A stretch of DNA of 64,000 nt from Hordeum vulgare subsp. vulgare. Its lineage: Eukaryota; Streptophyta; Magnoliopsida; Poales; Poaceae. Shown here piece by piece: positions 1 through 12,466 of this stretch. Both the position numbers and the translations under genes were made by a program. The notes below the pieces were generated by a model that had not been told where the DNA came from, searched no databases, and was given only the letters and a program-made list of their open reading frames with translations. Numbering within the stretch: the first letter of the stretch is position 1; every line of letters starts with the position of its first letter. The stretch is from positions 532,588,316-532,652,315 of the forward strand of contig NC_058519.1 in assembly GCF_904849725.1 (NCBI RefSeq), in the 5' to 3' direction.

Positions 1-2103
1 TCTGAAAGTACTCATTAAGCTTGAAGAAGGTATACTCCACTACTGCTGTCACCGGTAATGAACGGGCACCCTTGAGCACGTTGTTGAAACATTCAACCAA
101 GTTGCTCGTCATGTCGCCATACCACCTTCCTCCATCATCATGAGCGCGTGCCCACTTGTGCTTCTCGCTGAAATTCCTGGTTAAGAATTCTTTTCCCCTG
201 TCATTCACCGCTGCAAAGAGTTTGTTGTATCGAGCATCGAAAGCTTGGGTAGTGAAGGCCACACATACATGGTTAAGGTCTTTACTGAACTTCTTGCTCT
301 TACATGCCCGGTAAAAGTTGGCCACGAAATGCCTCATGCACCATATGTGGTGAAGCTTTGGAAAGCCTGGAATAACAATGTCGACTGCCTTGAGCATGCC
401 ATGGTGCTGATCCGATATGATGCATACCTCCCTATCAACAATCACCTTGTGCCTCACATGACCCATGAACCACTCCCAGTTTTCTTGGTGCTCCGAAGGG
501 ACCAAAGAGAATGCAACTGGCAACACATTGTCATTCAACGAGTGGGCCATTGCTACCATTAGTGCGCTTGTACCATTAGTGGACAACTGGCAATTGCCCT
601 TGTATCTGTCGGTCAAGAAGGATCCATCTACAGACAACACCGGACAACAATGCTTAAATGCTTGCACACATTGTCCATAACTCCAGAAGGCATGGTGGAA
701 TACTCCATGGTTATCATCGACGACATGATACATGCCCGGGTTCCTATGTGCAATCGCTCCCAACAATCCGGGAGCTGGTTGTATATTTCTTCGTAACTAC
801 CATACAACATTCTAATAGCATTTGCCTTGGACCTCCATGCATTCCCATACATGAGTTCATAACCATATAGCTTCTTCGCCGTCCTAATGAGAAACCTCAC
901 TTTGACAGTGGGATCAACAACTATCTCTCTCATAAATTTGTATCTGAGGTACTCACACGTGAGCTGATGGTGTGTCGTACGATCACATTTCTTTGGTGGT
1001 CTGCAAAAATGAGTGGGAACACAACTTCTTAACACCCATTCTCCGGTTTCTTCTAACTTTCTTGCACGAACCTTCCATGGGCATCCTTCATCTCCTTTTC
1101 ACACTTCACGCTGTAATGCAAATTTATGTCGGAGTGCTTAACATAAAATGGCCTATGGTTCTGAATGGCATAGTCAGACAACCAAACCTTCATGACAGCC
1201 AAAGTTGGGAACTTCACTCCTTTATTCAAATAAGCATTCTTTCCCTCCTCCTCATCCCTTGGTTCACCTGGATCAGGGCAAGGTGTTGGCTCAATCGCCG
1301 TGTTCCTCATGCCACCATCAACTATGGCTTTATGGGCAAGGTTGAGATATCGAAACAAGTGAGTTCTTTTTTCCAAGCCCGTCAACTCAAAGTGAATTTG
1401 GTTTTCCTCCTTCGTGAATCCATCCTCGTCCAATTCTTCCTCAAGATCTTCGTCATCTGAGTCATACCCATATAGACGCCTAAAAGGTAACTCATGATCC
1501 ATCTCCTTTTGTGCCATATACGCATCTAAGTCACCAACATCAATACCATGAAACCCTTCCTCTACCTCATCCAAATCACCATGAGCATCACCATCACCAT
1601 CCTTTTGAATTACGTTCTCACTAACAATCACATCAACTTCATTTGCTTGGCTGGTTGGTGGTTGGCTACAAGCAGTAGGGGCATACAATTCAACCTCACT
1701 TTCTTTGCTAATTGGTGGTTGGCTATAAGCATTGGAGGCATCAATCATAATCCTTTGCTCAACAAAAGGCACACTTGTCCTCTCTATCATCAGGAAGAGA
1801 CAAGCCGGTTCAAGTCAATTGCAAACCGAGGAGGCTCAACCTTGGTGGCAAACAATTCAAGTGACTTGTCTTATGATTGGTCAATTTTTTCCTTGTACAC
1901 ATCCCAATGCTAGTCAGAGGTGATAGGAATACTTTTCAAGTAAGATTTGTCTCCAACTCCAACATCATACCTTCCTATTAACTTAACACCATCATTGAGG
2001 TCCATCCGCTCTAAGAAATGTTTCACTTTTGTAACAAGCTCCTTATAACAATGGCTTTCTCATCCCCATCGTCATTGTTAGTAAAAAATGCCTCCTTGTC
2101 CAT
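1..2103 (-). pseudogene. MuDR-type transposase, degenerate and truncated
   Basis: Read on the minus strand. A possible start ATG lies at 2103. An acidic, low-complexity N-terminal part (about 1790 down to 1300) is followed by a plant MuDR DNA-binding-like domain containing KGVKFPTLAVMKVW (about 1240-1190). The catalytic MULE part follows: VDGSFLTDRYKG holds the first Asp (about 600), CIISDQHHGM the second (about 410), and a Cys/His stretch HIWCMRHF lies near 345. The end toward base 1 has MTSNLVECFNNVLKGA, a typical late MULE signature. Frameshifts near 1040 and 700 and stops upstream of 1790 break the frame, so no active enzyme is made. MULE transposases cut and paste DNA using a DDE catalytic centre; here it would be inactive. 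Confidence 0.75.
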
Positions 2104-2860
2104 ATACTAAACATTAACAAGTATCCCCACCTAAAAACAACAATAATGAATTAAACACAATCCCATCAATGACAATTGTGGGTTGTCTAAAAACAATCCA
2201 TTATACCCACATCATATCAACACTACATTATAAATGATGTTAAAAAATGACATTAGTTAAGATACACTAATGAATGTTTACCCTCAAATGTAATTAACCC
2301 TAAACCACAAACTTTCTACTCATGAAGCAAATATTGCTACTACACCTATCTCGTTCATATTACCAAAGATAGACAAGATACTAAAACACACCAAAATTAG
2401 GGGGAAAAGCATGATCTAGGCTTTCTCCAAGATGTAAAAAGTCTATCAAAATAACAAGTTTTAAGCAAAAAAAATTGGATGATTCAAGGGAGATTACCAC
2501 AAGGAACAAAGTGATGGAAAGATCCACCAAAGGGAACCACCTTTTGGAGAGGATTTGAGGAGGGGCTTGAGGGTTGGAGAGAGGGGAAGAGGAGAGTGAG
2601 AGGAGAAAGCTCGGGCTGGATTGGGGAGAGTGAGTGGGGTCGGTCCCACCCACTCTCCCATGGGTAGTTACCAGGGTGAGGCGCTTGGGTCCGCGGCGTG
2701 TGGGTATGGAGACCAGACGCCAGGGCCCCTCGTGTCTGGCCCTTTGCCACGTGAGCCAGTCAACGCAGCAGGCGATCGAGCAGCCCCGCACCATACGCCA
2801 TGGTCCCTGGCGTCTCCCATGCAACCCAGACGCTAGGAATTTTGGCGTCACGTAAAGAGG
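1..2860 (-). mobile_element. M1: Mutator-like DNA transposon (MULE), cut by window start
   Basis: The minus strand carries a decayed MULE transposase (1-2103) preceded by a GC-rich leader up to about 2860. The leader contains short inverted motifs: GACGCCAGGG at 2716-2725 and its complement CCCTGGCGTC at 2805-2814, plus further GACGC copies nearby. This could be the inner part of a terminal inverted repeat, but the other end lies outside the window, so neither the TIR nor the target duplication can be confirmed. The upper boundary is a guess based on where the GC-rich stretch stops. Confidence 0.6.
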
Positions 2861-3825
2861 TTAGATTGGAAAAATAAATAAAAGTGAGGTCAAATCTGAA
2901 TTTTGTTAGCATCATAGGTCACAACCAAAAAATTGTCCGAAAGGATCCCATGCCGCACCTGATGGGAGAAGGAGCAACCTGCGGGGATGTGATGCATGTC
3001 CTCGGTCTCCTGGTCACAAAGGATATGACAGTTAGCATAGGGAGAGCCCTACGGGAAAGGCGGTCCGCAGCCCAACATTTCTTTGGAGGGTGAGTCGGAT
3101 AAATATGTTAGCACGCCCATGTGCCCACGTCTTCCATGCGAGGTGCCAATTTGGGGCATGTGTGGCACCTAGGAATAACCTGTTGTAGCAGGATCTAGTG
3201 TCGTACTGACATGAGGCAGTTCAACACCAATGAAGCACGTAAGGGCTAGCCGGGAGGGGAACATTTCAGAGCCGGTGCCAAAGGTCATCGTATTGGACCC
3301 TAGCAACGGGACCAAGCGTGCCATGCATGTACGGTGTCCCGGAGCCAAGAGTGGAGAAGAAGACCATCCTAGACCAAGTGGGTCTTCCGACAATGGTAGG
3401 AAACCGATGCAAAGACCAAGGGAGCCAACTCAGAGGTGGGAGTTAGTGCAAAGACCAGTAACCCATCCAGATTAGGTAGGAGCTACCATCACCAATCGTT
3501 CAGGAAGTGGGGGCTCAAAATGCCGCCTGGACCTTAGGTTTACAAGTTACATGCAGATGTCGTCAATAGCGGGATGGGTCCAATTTCCAGATCCAAACCC
3601 ATAGAGGTCGAGAGGCAATGCAGAGCGCTGGAGATCTTGGATCTCGGGTCCACCAAGAGAAGTCGATTGGCAGACTCGTTGTAAGTTGACGAGGCACTAG
3701 CCACCACGAACGTCCTTGCAATGGGCCAAAAGGATGTTGCGAATGACTCAGTTCACGTGCTTGAGGATCGACTTATTGAAGGCGATCGCAATGAGGTAGT
3801 GAGCTAGTATGATGTTGAAGACATG
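2861..3825. other. Unassigned intergenic stretch
   Basis: I see no coherent domain, terminal repeat or long ORF here. Small ORFs such as 3230-3475 have no recognisable motif. It may be old transposon debris or M1 flank. Confidence 0.4.
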
Positions 3826-4036
3826 TGATAACCGACAAGTGTAGGGGATCTATCGTAGCATTTTTTTATCAGTAAGAGTGTCAAACCCAACAAGGATGAC
3901 AAGGAATTTGTTGATGGAAACTAACAAGATGCACTATAAAAGCTACAAAGAGTGTTTGATGGTTCGTCTGAAAGCAAGAGTAACTACAAGAAGTAAATAG
4001 TAACAAAAGTGCAATCGTGCAACAAGTGGCCCAATA
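3826..4036 (-). repeat. LTR-end fragment of the A1/A2 family
   Basis: The stretch begins TGATAACCGACAAGTGTAGG and continues with a decayed copy of the text found at the low-coordinate ends of the A1 and A2 LTRs (GATCTATCGTAG, AAGAGTGTCAAACCCAACAA, AACAAGTGGCCCAAT). About 210 bp survive; the rest of the LTR is replaced by C1. It is more diverged than the A1 and A2 LTRs, so it is an older insertion. Confidence 0.65.
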
Positions 4037-6400
4037 TTTAGTTATGCCGAGTACATGCCCATAGTTTTACTTTTTAGTACTATCATATGGTATGAGTTTT
4101 TTTTGAATACCCATTTACATCCTACCAGTGTACAACTATAAGGACGATTGGCGATCTCCCAAGTCCCATTAGCTAAGATGGAATCCACCAAACTTTGAAC
4201 AACTTCCTTCGAGTAGTCTGAATCTGAAGATGCATAAGCTTTTGAAATGGTATCTGGAGTATCATCCATGAGGTGCACCATGAATTCATTGCCAAAACAT
4301 GTCATGTTCCTTTGTTTTTTACTCCTTAAAAGAGCTATATTGTCATCCTTAGCACAACTTTCGTTACTAGAATGTTCAGAATCCTCCACTCGATTGAGAA
4401 ATCTAGAATGTGATTCCTAACCACGCAAGCTAGGCATATCTATCATAGGAAAAAATATGTTCACAAAAGTTGCATCTTTAGACTCAATGATGGTGCCAAT
4501 TTTCATGGCAGGTACTCAGAATTCACCACTAGAAATTTATAACCAATGCTATGTGCAACATAGCCAAGAAACACACAATCAACAGCCTTTGGTCCAAGCT
4601 TGCGTTTCTTCAGAAATGGTACACTGAATTTCGCCAAAGAACCCCATGTATGCAAGTGGGATATTGTTAATATTTTTGTTTCCTGATTTTTAAAGGGAGT
4701 TATCTCTTTATTCTTTGTCGGAACTTGGTTTAGGACATTACCCGGAGTCAATATAGCACCCCCATCATTCCCTAGATAAACCAAAAGTGTCTATCACGAC
4801 GTTAACCAAATTAGTTAGAGTGTGGTTTTTCATTTCTGTAATTCAAGTTGATTGAGGGGAATTGGGAGGAGTCCTCTCATGGATTATACTATCTTTCAAA
4901 CAATATAAATTCAACTCATTATAAAGTACTCTCCTCCATGATTAGTCTGAATCCCTTTGATCTCTCTTTGAAGCTGATTTTATACTTCAACATCATAGAT
5001 TTGTAAGTAATTTAGAGATTCATCTTTAGTTTTGAATAGGTACATATAAAAATATTTTGTGGAATCATTAATGAAAACTGAAATGTTTCTTGTCGCCTTT
5101 TTCAACACACCATTCATCTCACACATATCTAAATGTATGAACCTTAATGGTGCTATGTTTCTTTCCTCCACATCATTGTGAATCTTGCGTGGTTTCTTAG
5201 CTTACAGACATGCTTGGCACTTAGAGCTTTTGATTTGGGTTGATTTCAAAATTAAGTTCATGCTAGCTAGTCTGACATACAACCTTGATGCGGCAAATTC
5301 ATGAATGATAAACATTGTTTTCAGCAACACTTGTGCATACATCGTTCACAACTTTATTAAAACAATCCTCCACAGAAAGATGAAACAAGCCTCCACACTC
5401 ATAGCCCTTTCCAAAAAATACATACTTAAATAGTACAACTCTATTGGACTCAAGTACCAACTTGAACCCATATTTGAGGAGACAAGATCCACTAACTAGA
5501 TTCTTATTGATAATAGGGACATGTTGCATGTTCTTCAGCCGCACGATCTTTCTCAAAGTAACCTTTAGGTCGATCGTACCAATGTCATGAACTGAAGCAG
5601 GTAACCCTTCCCATTAGGATGATGGAATCCTAGTGTCCCCGATAAGAAGTAAACAAGGATATGTCTAGACACACATGAATATTAGCACTCGTGTCAACCC
5701 ACCAATTGGTACATTTGACATACTGAAAGAACAATAGGTACATTACCATACCAAGATATTCGCCCTTCACTATTGCCAATTATCATGCCAACAAATTCGA
5801 AATTCTATCGAGGGTCCTTTTCTCAGCCATAGCGGTTCAAACACTGGGTACATCGATAACCATTTGCATTGCAACACTAGCAAACATCCTTCTTATCATC
5901 CTTGTTTTACCCTTTCAGGGCCTTCTTTACTTGGTAGTGTTGGAGACTTTGATCTTTCCCTTGAACTTGTGGACATTTTTCTACACAACATTGGCAGCAA
6001 GATGTCCCTCTACTCTTCTAGCTCGTGTGTCCTTTTCCATTGCCTTCTCTTCGACATCCAAAGTCCAATGAGATGTTTAACAAAGATCCCTCTCCATAGG
6101 TGTTTCACATAAGTTGCAAAGTTCCCCAATGAATGAGGAAGTTTAGCAACCCGACAACAAACTTGCCTGGCAACACACACTTAAGGAGATCAAGTTTTTT
6201 GTCATCCACTGCAGTTCATGATTCTGTTCAACTATGGGACGGTTTTAAACCATTTAGTAGACATTGGAGTGTTCTATAACATATAGTTTGCCACCGACAT
6301 CGGTGGTGCCGAACTTGGATTCAAGTGCACCCCATGGTTCTTTGTCATTTCACATATGTAAATAACCTATCACCAAACACACTTATGACAACACACATAG
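4037..6400 (-). mobile_element. C1: decayed Ty1/copia (Tork-like) internal region
   Basis: Reading the minus strand downward from about 6360 gives gag, gag-pre-integrase, integrase and the start of RT in the copia order. No matching LTR pair is visible. The low end is joined directly to an A1/A2-type LTR fragment at 4036 and the RT is lost beyond about residue 115, so this is a truncated relic. Confidence 0.7.
4042..6360 (-). pseudogene. copia gag-pol pseudogene (gag, GAG_pre-integrase, IN, RT start)
   Basis: Fragments in order on the minus strand: gag about 6360-5700, with motifs seen only by reading through stops; GAG_pre-integrase 5556-5299 with HVPIINKNLVSGSCLL and GKGYECGGLFHLS; integrase core start 5171-4980 with PLRFIHLDMCEMNGV, whose Asp is the first catalytic acid; integrase C-terminal part 4784-4503 with KLGPKAVDCVFLGY; and RT N-terminus 4389-4042 with ILANGTWEIANRPYSC and VGCKWVFKK. 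These are typical Tork-lineage copia signatures. Several frameshifts and stops separate the pieces, and the middle of the integrase (about 4980-4790) is unreadable. Not functional. Confidence 0.75.
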
Positions 6401-6753
6401 ATACGACACTGGCCTCTAAGAATGCTTTCTCTTGATGAGAAGTAAGTGGTCCACTCAAAGTGTTAACTAAAACCTAGTACACGTTCATAGCAGTGAGCCA
6501 TAGGATAGTTTTGGTCTACAATCTCTTGAAGTGAGCACCTGTAAATGGGCTCGGTTTCAGATCAATAACAAAACAAGTCAATAAAATTTCCTAAGCACAT
6601 AAGGTTTTCAGATTGTTGGGGAATTAGGCAGATTTCTTTTAAGCTTGTTCCACATTGGCATCAACATAAGATAATTTACATGGAAAATCACATATGACAT
6701 ACTAGGAGTACCTAGCACATACAAATATGGAACAACAACACATGCCAACCGAG

Positions 6754-6794
<41 letters not shown>

Positions 6795-6880
6795 TAAAGA
6801 GAGGGAGAGAGAGAGAGAGGGCTAGAACATATGAGGGATGGAGAGAGGGAGAGAGAGAGAGGGGAGTAGAACATACGAGG
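6754..6880. repeat. (GATA)n / (GA)n microsatellite
   Basis: A GATA tetranucleotide run starting near 6754 passes into GAGA-rich sequence that continues, with interruptions, to about 6880. Short ORFs across it on the minus strand are low-complexity Ser/Leu/Tyr runs and are not genes. Confidence 0.9.
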
Positions 6881-8500
6881 GAACATGAAACTCCGGTATA
6901 GCACCATCTTCGGCCATGGTGGTCGACAAAAGGTGGTCATTTACCATAGATGAAGTACTCAAAGAAAGCATACAAATGTCGAGGATGTAGTCGAACTTGA
7001 GTGAGCAATTGCATTGAGACGCTCCCCAAAAACCTTATGTGTTTTCTTTTATGTGTTATGCAGCTTATATGTGGTGGAAGAATTCCAAGGGTATAAAACA
7101 TGTCCATATTGAGTTCAAGTATTGACATGTACAAACAGAATTAGGTCGTGCACTGCCGAGAGAAATTTAGTTATTTCAGCAAGGCACATAACATTAGCCC
7201 GAACTGGATTCACAAAATGCGACATGCACGCATCGCATTTCTTGGCATGAAGTGAGTGAGCGTGCGCTATTGATCTCTTTTCTGATGCTAAAAGTAGTAG
7301 AACAACTCATCTTTTATATTGGTATTTCTTCCACTTCACTAGCACTTATGTACTAAACTTACACACTTGCCATGCAACTCAAATGGACCTTTGATATTTG
7401 AGAATTTTAACTAGGTCGTGTTACACAGTTTAGTGGGCTGAGATCCATACAATCTAACAATAACAATGGTTTACTCTTCTACTTGACAAACATAAGGCCA
7501 TGTCATTCACTCCTTCTACATCCAAATTTACCTATCTTTCTATCTTTTGGTTTTTTCATCTATGGTTTCTTTCATGTTTTTTATGAAAATCTCATCAATT
7601 GTCCCACTTCTTATTTACTTCCTCTAGTACTTAAAAAGAACAAAAATTTTCTTATCAATTTCTCCTTTGTCCAACTTCACATATGTCCCCCACCCCTTCT
7701 TGATTATTTCTTCCATCTTTGTGTTTTCACATGTTTTTCTTGACCGCGTCAACCGGTCCACCGCTCATTTAGTTACCAAATAAATTATGTTTGTTAATAA
7801 GCAAATAAATGCTTACCAAACAAGTGTTTACCTCGTAAACAACAATACTATCAAATAAAAATATTTTTTACACAATCAAATTGATATGGACAGTTAAATC
7901 ATAGACTAATCAAGGAGAACATTTATGATTTCATTGCAACACATGCACAATTATGTCATGCTAAATGTAAGTGTCGAGGTTTCCATATCCAAGTGAATGA
8001 CCTAATCCCTCTAGTGTGTCCATTTGAAGATTTACCCATGGTTGTATCATGAGAAGATAGATGGGCATGACTATTGACTTATCTTGTGTTTGTCGTTGTT
8101 GTGGATTATCATAGTGATTTATTCGTATTTATTCGACCCAAATTTCATCTACTTTCGGCTAGATTTTGACATAAAATTATTGGTAAGTACACAACACAAC
8201 ACACTTGAATACAGTTCAGTGGCAGAAAAAATACACTTGGAATCACCTTACTATATTATATATGTCCTCTCTTCATTTCTAATTTTAGATGAACATGGAG
8301 CTACTCTACCCGGCTCCATTACTTAGAATGAAACAAAACATAGTGTCGTACAACAACTAACTTAGAGGAGCTGTTCAAACACAAAACAGAGATAAAAGGA
8401 AACATAAAAAATGCCTCCTTAGTAGGGGATGAAAGACATGCAATTCTGGGACAAAAACTTAACTAGGCTTGTTCTGGTTTCACTTCATATCACCACAACT
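6881..8500. other. Unassigned AT-rich stretch
   Basis: There is no terminal repeat, protein domain or RNA gene that I can recognise. Isolated ORFs (7483-7743, 8084-8326) are hydrophobic AT-rich artefacts. The upper part could be the 3' untranslated tail of L1, whose exact end I cannot fix. Confidence 0.4.
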
Positions 8501-8901
8501 TCATATGAACGTGTGAGTTTTAGAGGAAGTGCACCAATGGCTTGCGGTGACTAGCAAGTAGAGAGAATCGAGATGGGGCTGCTCAGTGTGCATTTGTCCC
8601 CACGGGTTCTTTTCTTGACCGGGGAGTGGTAGAAGTCATCATCATCACATATCTTGAGTTTATGGATCCCTTCATTTGAAACTATTTTCAGCATTAGCCA
8701 CTTAGGATCCTCAGGGAGGGCAACTGGGTCTATCTTGTCAGCGCCAACAAGAAGTCTATCATCTTCAATTTGCCATGTTCTGGTGTGAGGATCTCCCAGG
8801 ATTTGAGAGTCCCGAGGATCACTCCTCACACCTGTTCAAGAGATATCCAATTTATGTTGTTAAAGATTATAGAGTTCATATACTTCCACAAGCACCATAG
8901 G
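8500..8901 (-). pseudogene. L1: LINE C-terminal coding end and 3' tail
   Basis: Read down from 8901 on the minus strand, the frame gives VLWCLWKYMNSIIFNN, then, after one stop, LKSWEILTPEHGKLKM. This resembles the last part of plant LINE ORF2, where a Trp-rich 'LW..WK.RN' block follows the zinc-binding domain. It continues the zinc-binding part at 27384-27747; the two halves were separated when S1 inserted. The open frame at 8551-8829 is a shadow in a different register. Confidence 0.6.
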
Positions 8902-8906
8902 ACACG
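8902..8906. repeat. S1 left target-site duplication (ACACG)
   Basis: ACACG directly precedes the S1 3' LTR. ACAGG follows the S1 5' LTR at 27384-27388. Four of five bases match, which is acceptable for an old insertion, and both flanks lie in L1. Confidence 0.55.
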
Positions 8907-9698
8907 TGAGGGATCGATAGAAGATGTGTCTAGAGGGGGGGGGTGAATAGACTACTTGTCAAGATAAAATTCTAGCCTAACCAAAATTCTAGGAGGGCAG
9001 AAATTCAGCAGTTCTAGTCTAGTGCACCCTACACATGCTAGTCAACATATATGGCAGCGGAAAAGTAAAGACTTTGCACATGTAAAGGAGTAGGGGTTAG
9101 GAAGATCAAGCGCATGAGGTTGACATGTCGATTTTTGGCATGGTTCCGATAGGTGGCGCTATTGTGCGTCCATGTTAGTGGAGACTTCAACCCACGAAGG
9201 GCTGCAAGAGTCCACACAGGGCTCCACCCACGGAGGATCCACAAAGAAGTGGCCTTGTCTATTCCACCAGGGCTTCCGTCAACGGAAGACTAGCCTTACT
9301 CACGGTAGATCTTCACGAAGTAGGCGATCTCCTTGCCCTTACAAACATCTTGGTTCAACTCCACAACACGAAGTAGGAGGCTCCCAAGCGACACCTAACC
9401 AATCTAGGAGGCACAACCCTCCAAAAGGTAATAGATGTGGTAGATAAATAAACTCCTTGCTCTTGAGCTTCTAAAAATAGTCTCCTCAACACAAATCATA
9501 CTCTCATAGAATGTCATGGGTATGAGAGGTTGATTTGGTGGAAAGTAGTTTGGGGAGGCTAGAGATAAAGTTTCAAATGATAGGATTAGAATATCTTGGT
9601 ATCAACACATGAGTAGGTGGTTCTCTCTCAGAAAATGGATCTGGCAATGAAGTGTGTGTTCTGAGTGCTTCTCCCACGAATGAGCGGTGGGTGAAAGG

Positions 9699-9709
9699 GT
9701 ATATATAGG
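9699..9709 (-). promoter_or_regulatory. TATA box in S1 3' LTR
   Basis: Minus-strand CCTATATATAC is a good plant TATA box. The same sequence occurs at 26663-26673 in the 5' LTR, and it lies just downstream of the palindrome cluster in the direction of transcription. Confidence 0.6.
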
Positions 9710-9748
9710 CAGCAGCCAAAATCCAACCGTTACACACAAGAAGGAAAA

Positions 9749-10063
9749 CTCGGTGACACCAAAGTTGAAAACTCGGTGGTACCGATTAGCACTAAAAGTG
9801 TGAACTTTTGGATCTCGGTGAGACCGATATACGAAACTCGGTGGCACCGAAAAGGTGACTAACGGTCAGATGGCCAAACTCGGTGGCACCGATACTCAAA
9901 CTCGGAAATTCCGATTTTGTGTATCTTGGCAACAGAATGTTAGTCACACTGAACTCGGTAGCACCGACTTGGTTTCGGTTGCACCGATTTGGTGGGAATG
10001 GCTAGGGTTACTGTCCGAGGTGAAACTCGATGGGTCCGATATAGAAATGTTGGTGACATCGAA
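9749..10063. repeat. Cluster of about ten CGGTnnnACCG palindromes in S1 LTR
   Basis: Short units with arms TCGGT/ACCGA around a variable 3-base centre occur near 9749, 9772, 9813, 9837, 9879, 9901, 9953, 9974, 10025 and 10048. Examples are CTCGGTGGTACCGA, CTCGGTGAGACCGA and CTCGGTGGCACCGA; the 9901 copy is TCGGAAATTCCGA. The 5' LTR copy has the same cluster with more decay. Dense short palindromes upstream of the TATA box are a known Sirevirus LTR trait; the exact motif differs from the CACCGGA type of maize. Confidence 0.8.
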
Positions 10064-10419
10064 TTTTTGTATGTGGATCTTGACAGAGTGGATATGTGGG
10101 AAAAATGACTGGGTGTTTTGGTCGCTAACTTTGAACATTTGAGCAACCAGTTCATTTTACTACCTCACCCCCTTTTAATAGTATTGGCTTTCCTATGGAC
10201 TCAAACGTGTTTTCTCACAAATATAAAGTGAAGAGTCTTCTAGCTTGAAGCTTGAGCCAACATTGTTCCTTTCTTGCATCCAGGGGCATCTTCACATAAA
10301 CCTTAAGCCATAGCCCTCCATGGACTTTTCCTGAAATATCTATGTAAAAGTGTTAGTCCAAGAGACACTGTATGTTGTCATGAATTATCAAAATCACCAA
10401 GGGAGCATATATGCTTTCA

Positions 10420-11412
10420 ATCTCCCCGTTTTGGCAATTGATGACAACATACGATCAAAGCTTCAAATAAAGATAATCATAAGGATATGACAACTTTGAA
10501 AGAAACATGACTAGTACAAGCTCCCCCTAAATGTGTGCAATTCCTTTTAAAGGATAGTTGCTTTGGAATACATGGGCACACACAAGGTAGAAGGACAAGA
10601 CAAGTCATAGACATCCTGGATATATGCATCAAACATATGTAAATGAAGAAGTTCCATGTTCAAGACTCCCTTTGCAAACAGTATGTGCAAGAAACAAGAG
10701 GTCATCATGAACAAGGATATGATGCATATACTTACCTTGAGGATCTTGAGCGTCTTGACATAGGAGTACCCTTGGGAAAAAATATTAGATAACACAAGAG
10801 TACCATGTTGTAAATATGCAAAGAGCCTAAAAAATACCAAGAAATTGAAGAAATATTGAAGATAGGTTTTGATAAAAGGATATGTCTCCAAAGAACAAGA
10901 ACTTTTCTCCCCTAAAGATGAATATGTAAGGTTTGCTCTCTCCCTGAATCATAGCATGTAGATATTGGAAGTAGGCAGGGAAAATAAGTTCAAACCAATA
11001 AAGCCGTATTTATCTCTCTCCCCCTTAATGTGTAAGGTTTGATACATCTCCCTTTAGGAACAAATATCTCCCCTTAGTGTTGTTTCTCCCTCTTTTCTAG
11101 AAGCTTCTTGGTGATATTTCTCCCCTGTGAATAGGTTTATTGAATGGAAGCTTTGATACTTTGATATTTCTCTCCTTTAGCATAAATTACCAAAAAGAAG
11201 GTTAGAGGGTAAGGGCTCATTGAGAGAAAGGGATCCTGGATACTTCTCACTTTTACATGGGCTCCTTGAATTTGTTTTTTCTTTTGGTATGAATAAGAGT
11301 TCCTTGAATTATCTCCCCCTAAGTTAGGGATTCTAGATGATTCTCCCTATTATATTGCATGTGATCACTCAGGTTTTTCTCCCCCCTAGAGAAGTTTTCT
11401 CCCCCTAAAACA
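10420..11412 (-). other. Polypurine tract and repeated PPT-like motifs of S1
   Basis: The true PPT is at 10420-10431, next to the 3' LTR. Further plus-strand TCTCCCC-type tracts (GGGGAGA on the element's sense strand) appear near 10522, 10905, 11020, 11068, 11121, 11311, 11381 and 11399. Multiple PPTs upstream of the 3' LTR are a described Sirevirus feature. Confidence 0.6.
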
Positions 11413-12466
11413 TACGTTTCGAAGAAATTTTCAGAGCAATAATGTTTGTCAGAAAAATTGGAGTCACCGGGGCAAAATGGTTCGGTAGAACCGAGAATGA
11501 TATTTAGGCCTCTTGGGTGAAATCGGTTGGACCGAGTTTCCCAATTCGATGAAACTGAGTTGCAATGATAGTGAACTCTTTAACATAAGAATAGGTTGGT
11601 CGGAAGATTTGTTTCAAGATTCCAATTGTAAAAGAAGGTACTAATTGAAAGAAAACATAAAATAGCAATGATTTTTTTTGTGTTTTTAGAAATATATACA
11701 TACATTTAGATGAGAGTTGGATGGTTCCAAGAGTATATGAAATGACGAATGTGAACCATATGATAATCTCCATCTAGATGTGGGGCGGTGACAAGGTCAC
11801 CTATATTAGAGTATTTGACTTGAGGAGTCAAGCAAGGATGCTTGATCATAGTTCATACTCATCGTTAAGCACAAAAATGGGGTTACCATTTTTCGATTAA
11901 GCTTTACAATGTCTTAATATTACTTGAGTTGCTTCACTCCATGAATTGGTGTAGAGCTTTATCAAGGATATGCGTACATACCTTCGAATGATGTTGGTGA
12001 TGTGGCATGTAGGTGAATTTGTTGTGGATGCTGAAAGTTGATGAAGATCATCTTGAGTTGGGAGCAATCCATGTAGTTTTGGTTCACTTTTCACCTACAA
12101 TGGTTAGTCATTCAAGGAAGACCATAATGATAGTCAAGGATATGATTTTGTTGTCTTCTTCCTCCATCTCCGAAGAAAAGGTTGTTGATACTTGGCCATG
12201 TCAAGATTTCTTTTGATGTGAGTTTATTGCAATCTTGTGGAGTGTATTTCTTCCAAGTACCTAAAAAAGGTTAGATGCAATACAAGGGAGCATAGTTTCC
12301 AAGATATAAGATAATCAAATCAATGGCATCAAGGAATAGTCAGTCAAGCTCATGCCCTTGCATGCTTCCGACTGAGTCTAGCTCACATTTGAAGCATCAA
12401 TGATGTTGAACTCACTCCTCAAATGGCAGAACACTTTCTCCTCAAGTAGTTTGGTAAATATATCAG
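11413..12466 (-). other. S1 non-coding 3' internal region
   Basis: No ORF with a recognisable domain is present between the RNase H end and the PPT cluster. A few TCGGT/ACCGA-type units recur at about 11480-11560 (for example TTCGGTAGAACCGA), echoing the LTR palindromes. Confidence 0.5.

Larger units (their letters stand above)
8907..10419 (-). repeat. S1 3' LTR
   Basis: 1,513 bp. On the minus strand it starts TGAAAGCATATATGC and ends ATCCCTCA, so it has TG...CA termini. It aligns along its length with 25875-27383, including the homopolymeric G run near 8935 and 25900. The high-coordinate edge abuts a GGGGAGAT polypurine tract (10420-10431). Confidence 0.85.

Noticed and set aside
245..562. 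Plus-strand ORF of 105 codons
   Set aside because: It is antisense to the MULE catalytic region, whose motifs (IISDQHHGM, WCMRHF) are on the minus strand.
2381..2851. 156-codon minus-strand ORF in the GC-rich block upstream of the MULE
   Set aside because: No domain, and it overlaps inverted GACGC motifs that look like transposon terminal sequence.
8551..8829. 92-codon ORF on the minus strand that looked like a novel exon with a splice acceptor
   Set aside because: Another frame of the same bases gives the Trp-rich LINE ORF2 end (VLWCLWK, LKSWEILTPEHG), continuing the zinc-binding part at 27384-27747. The ORF is a shadow.
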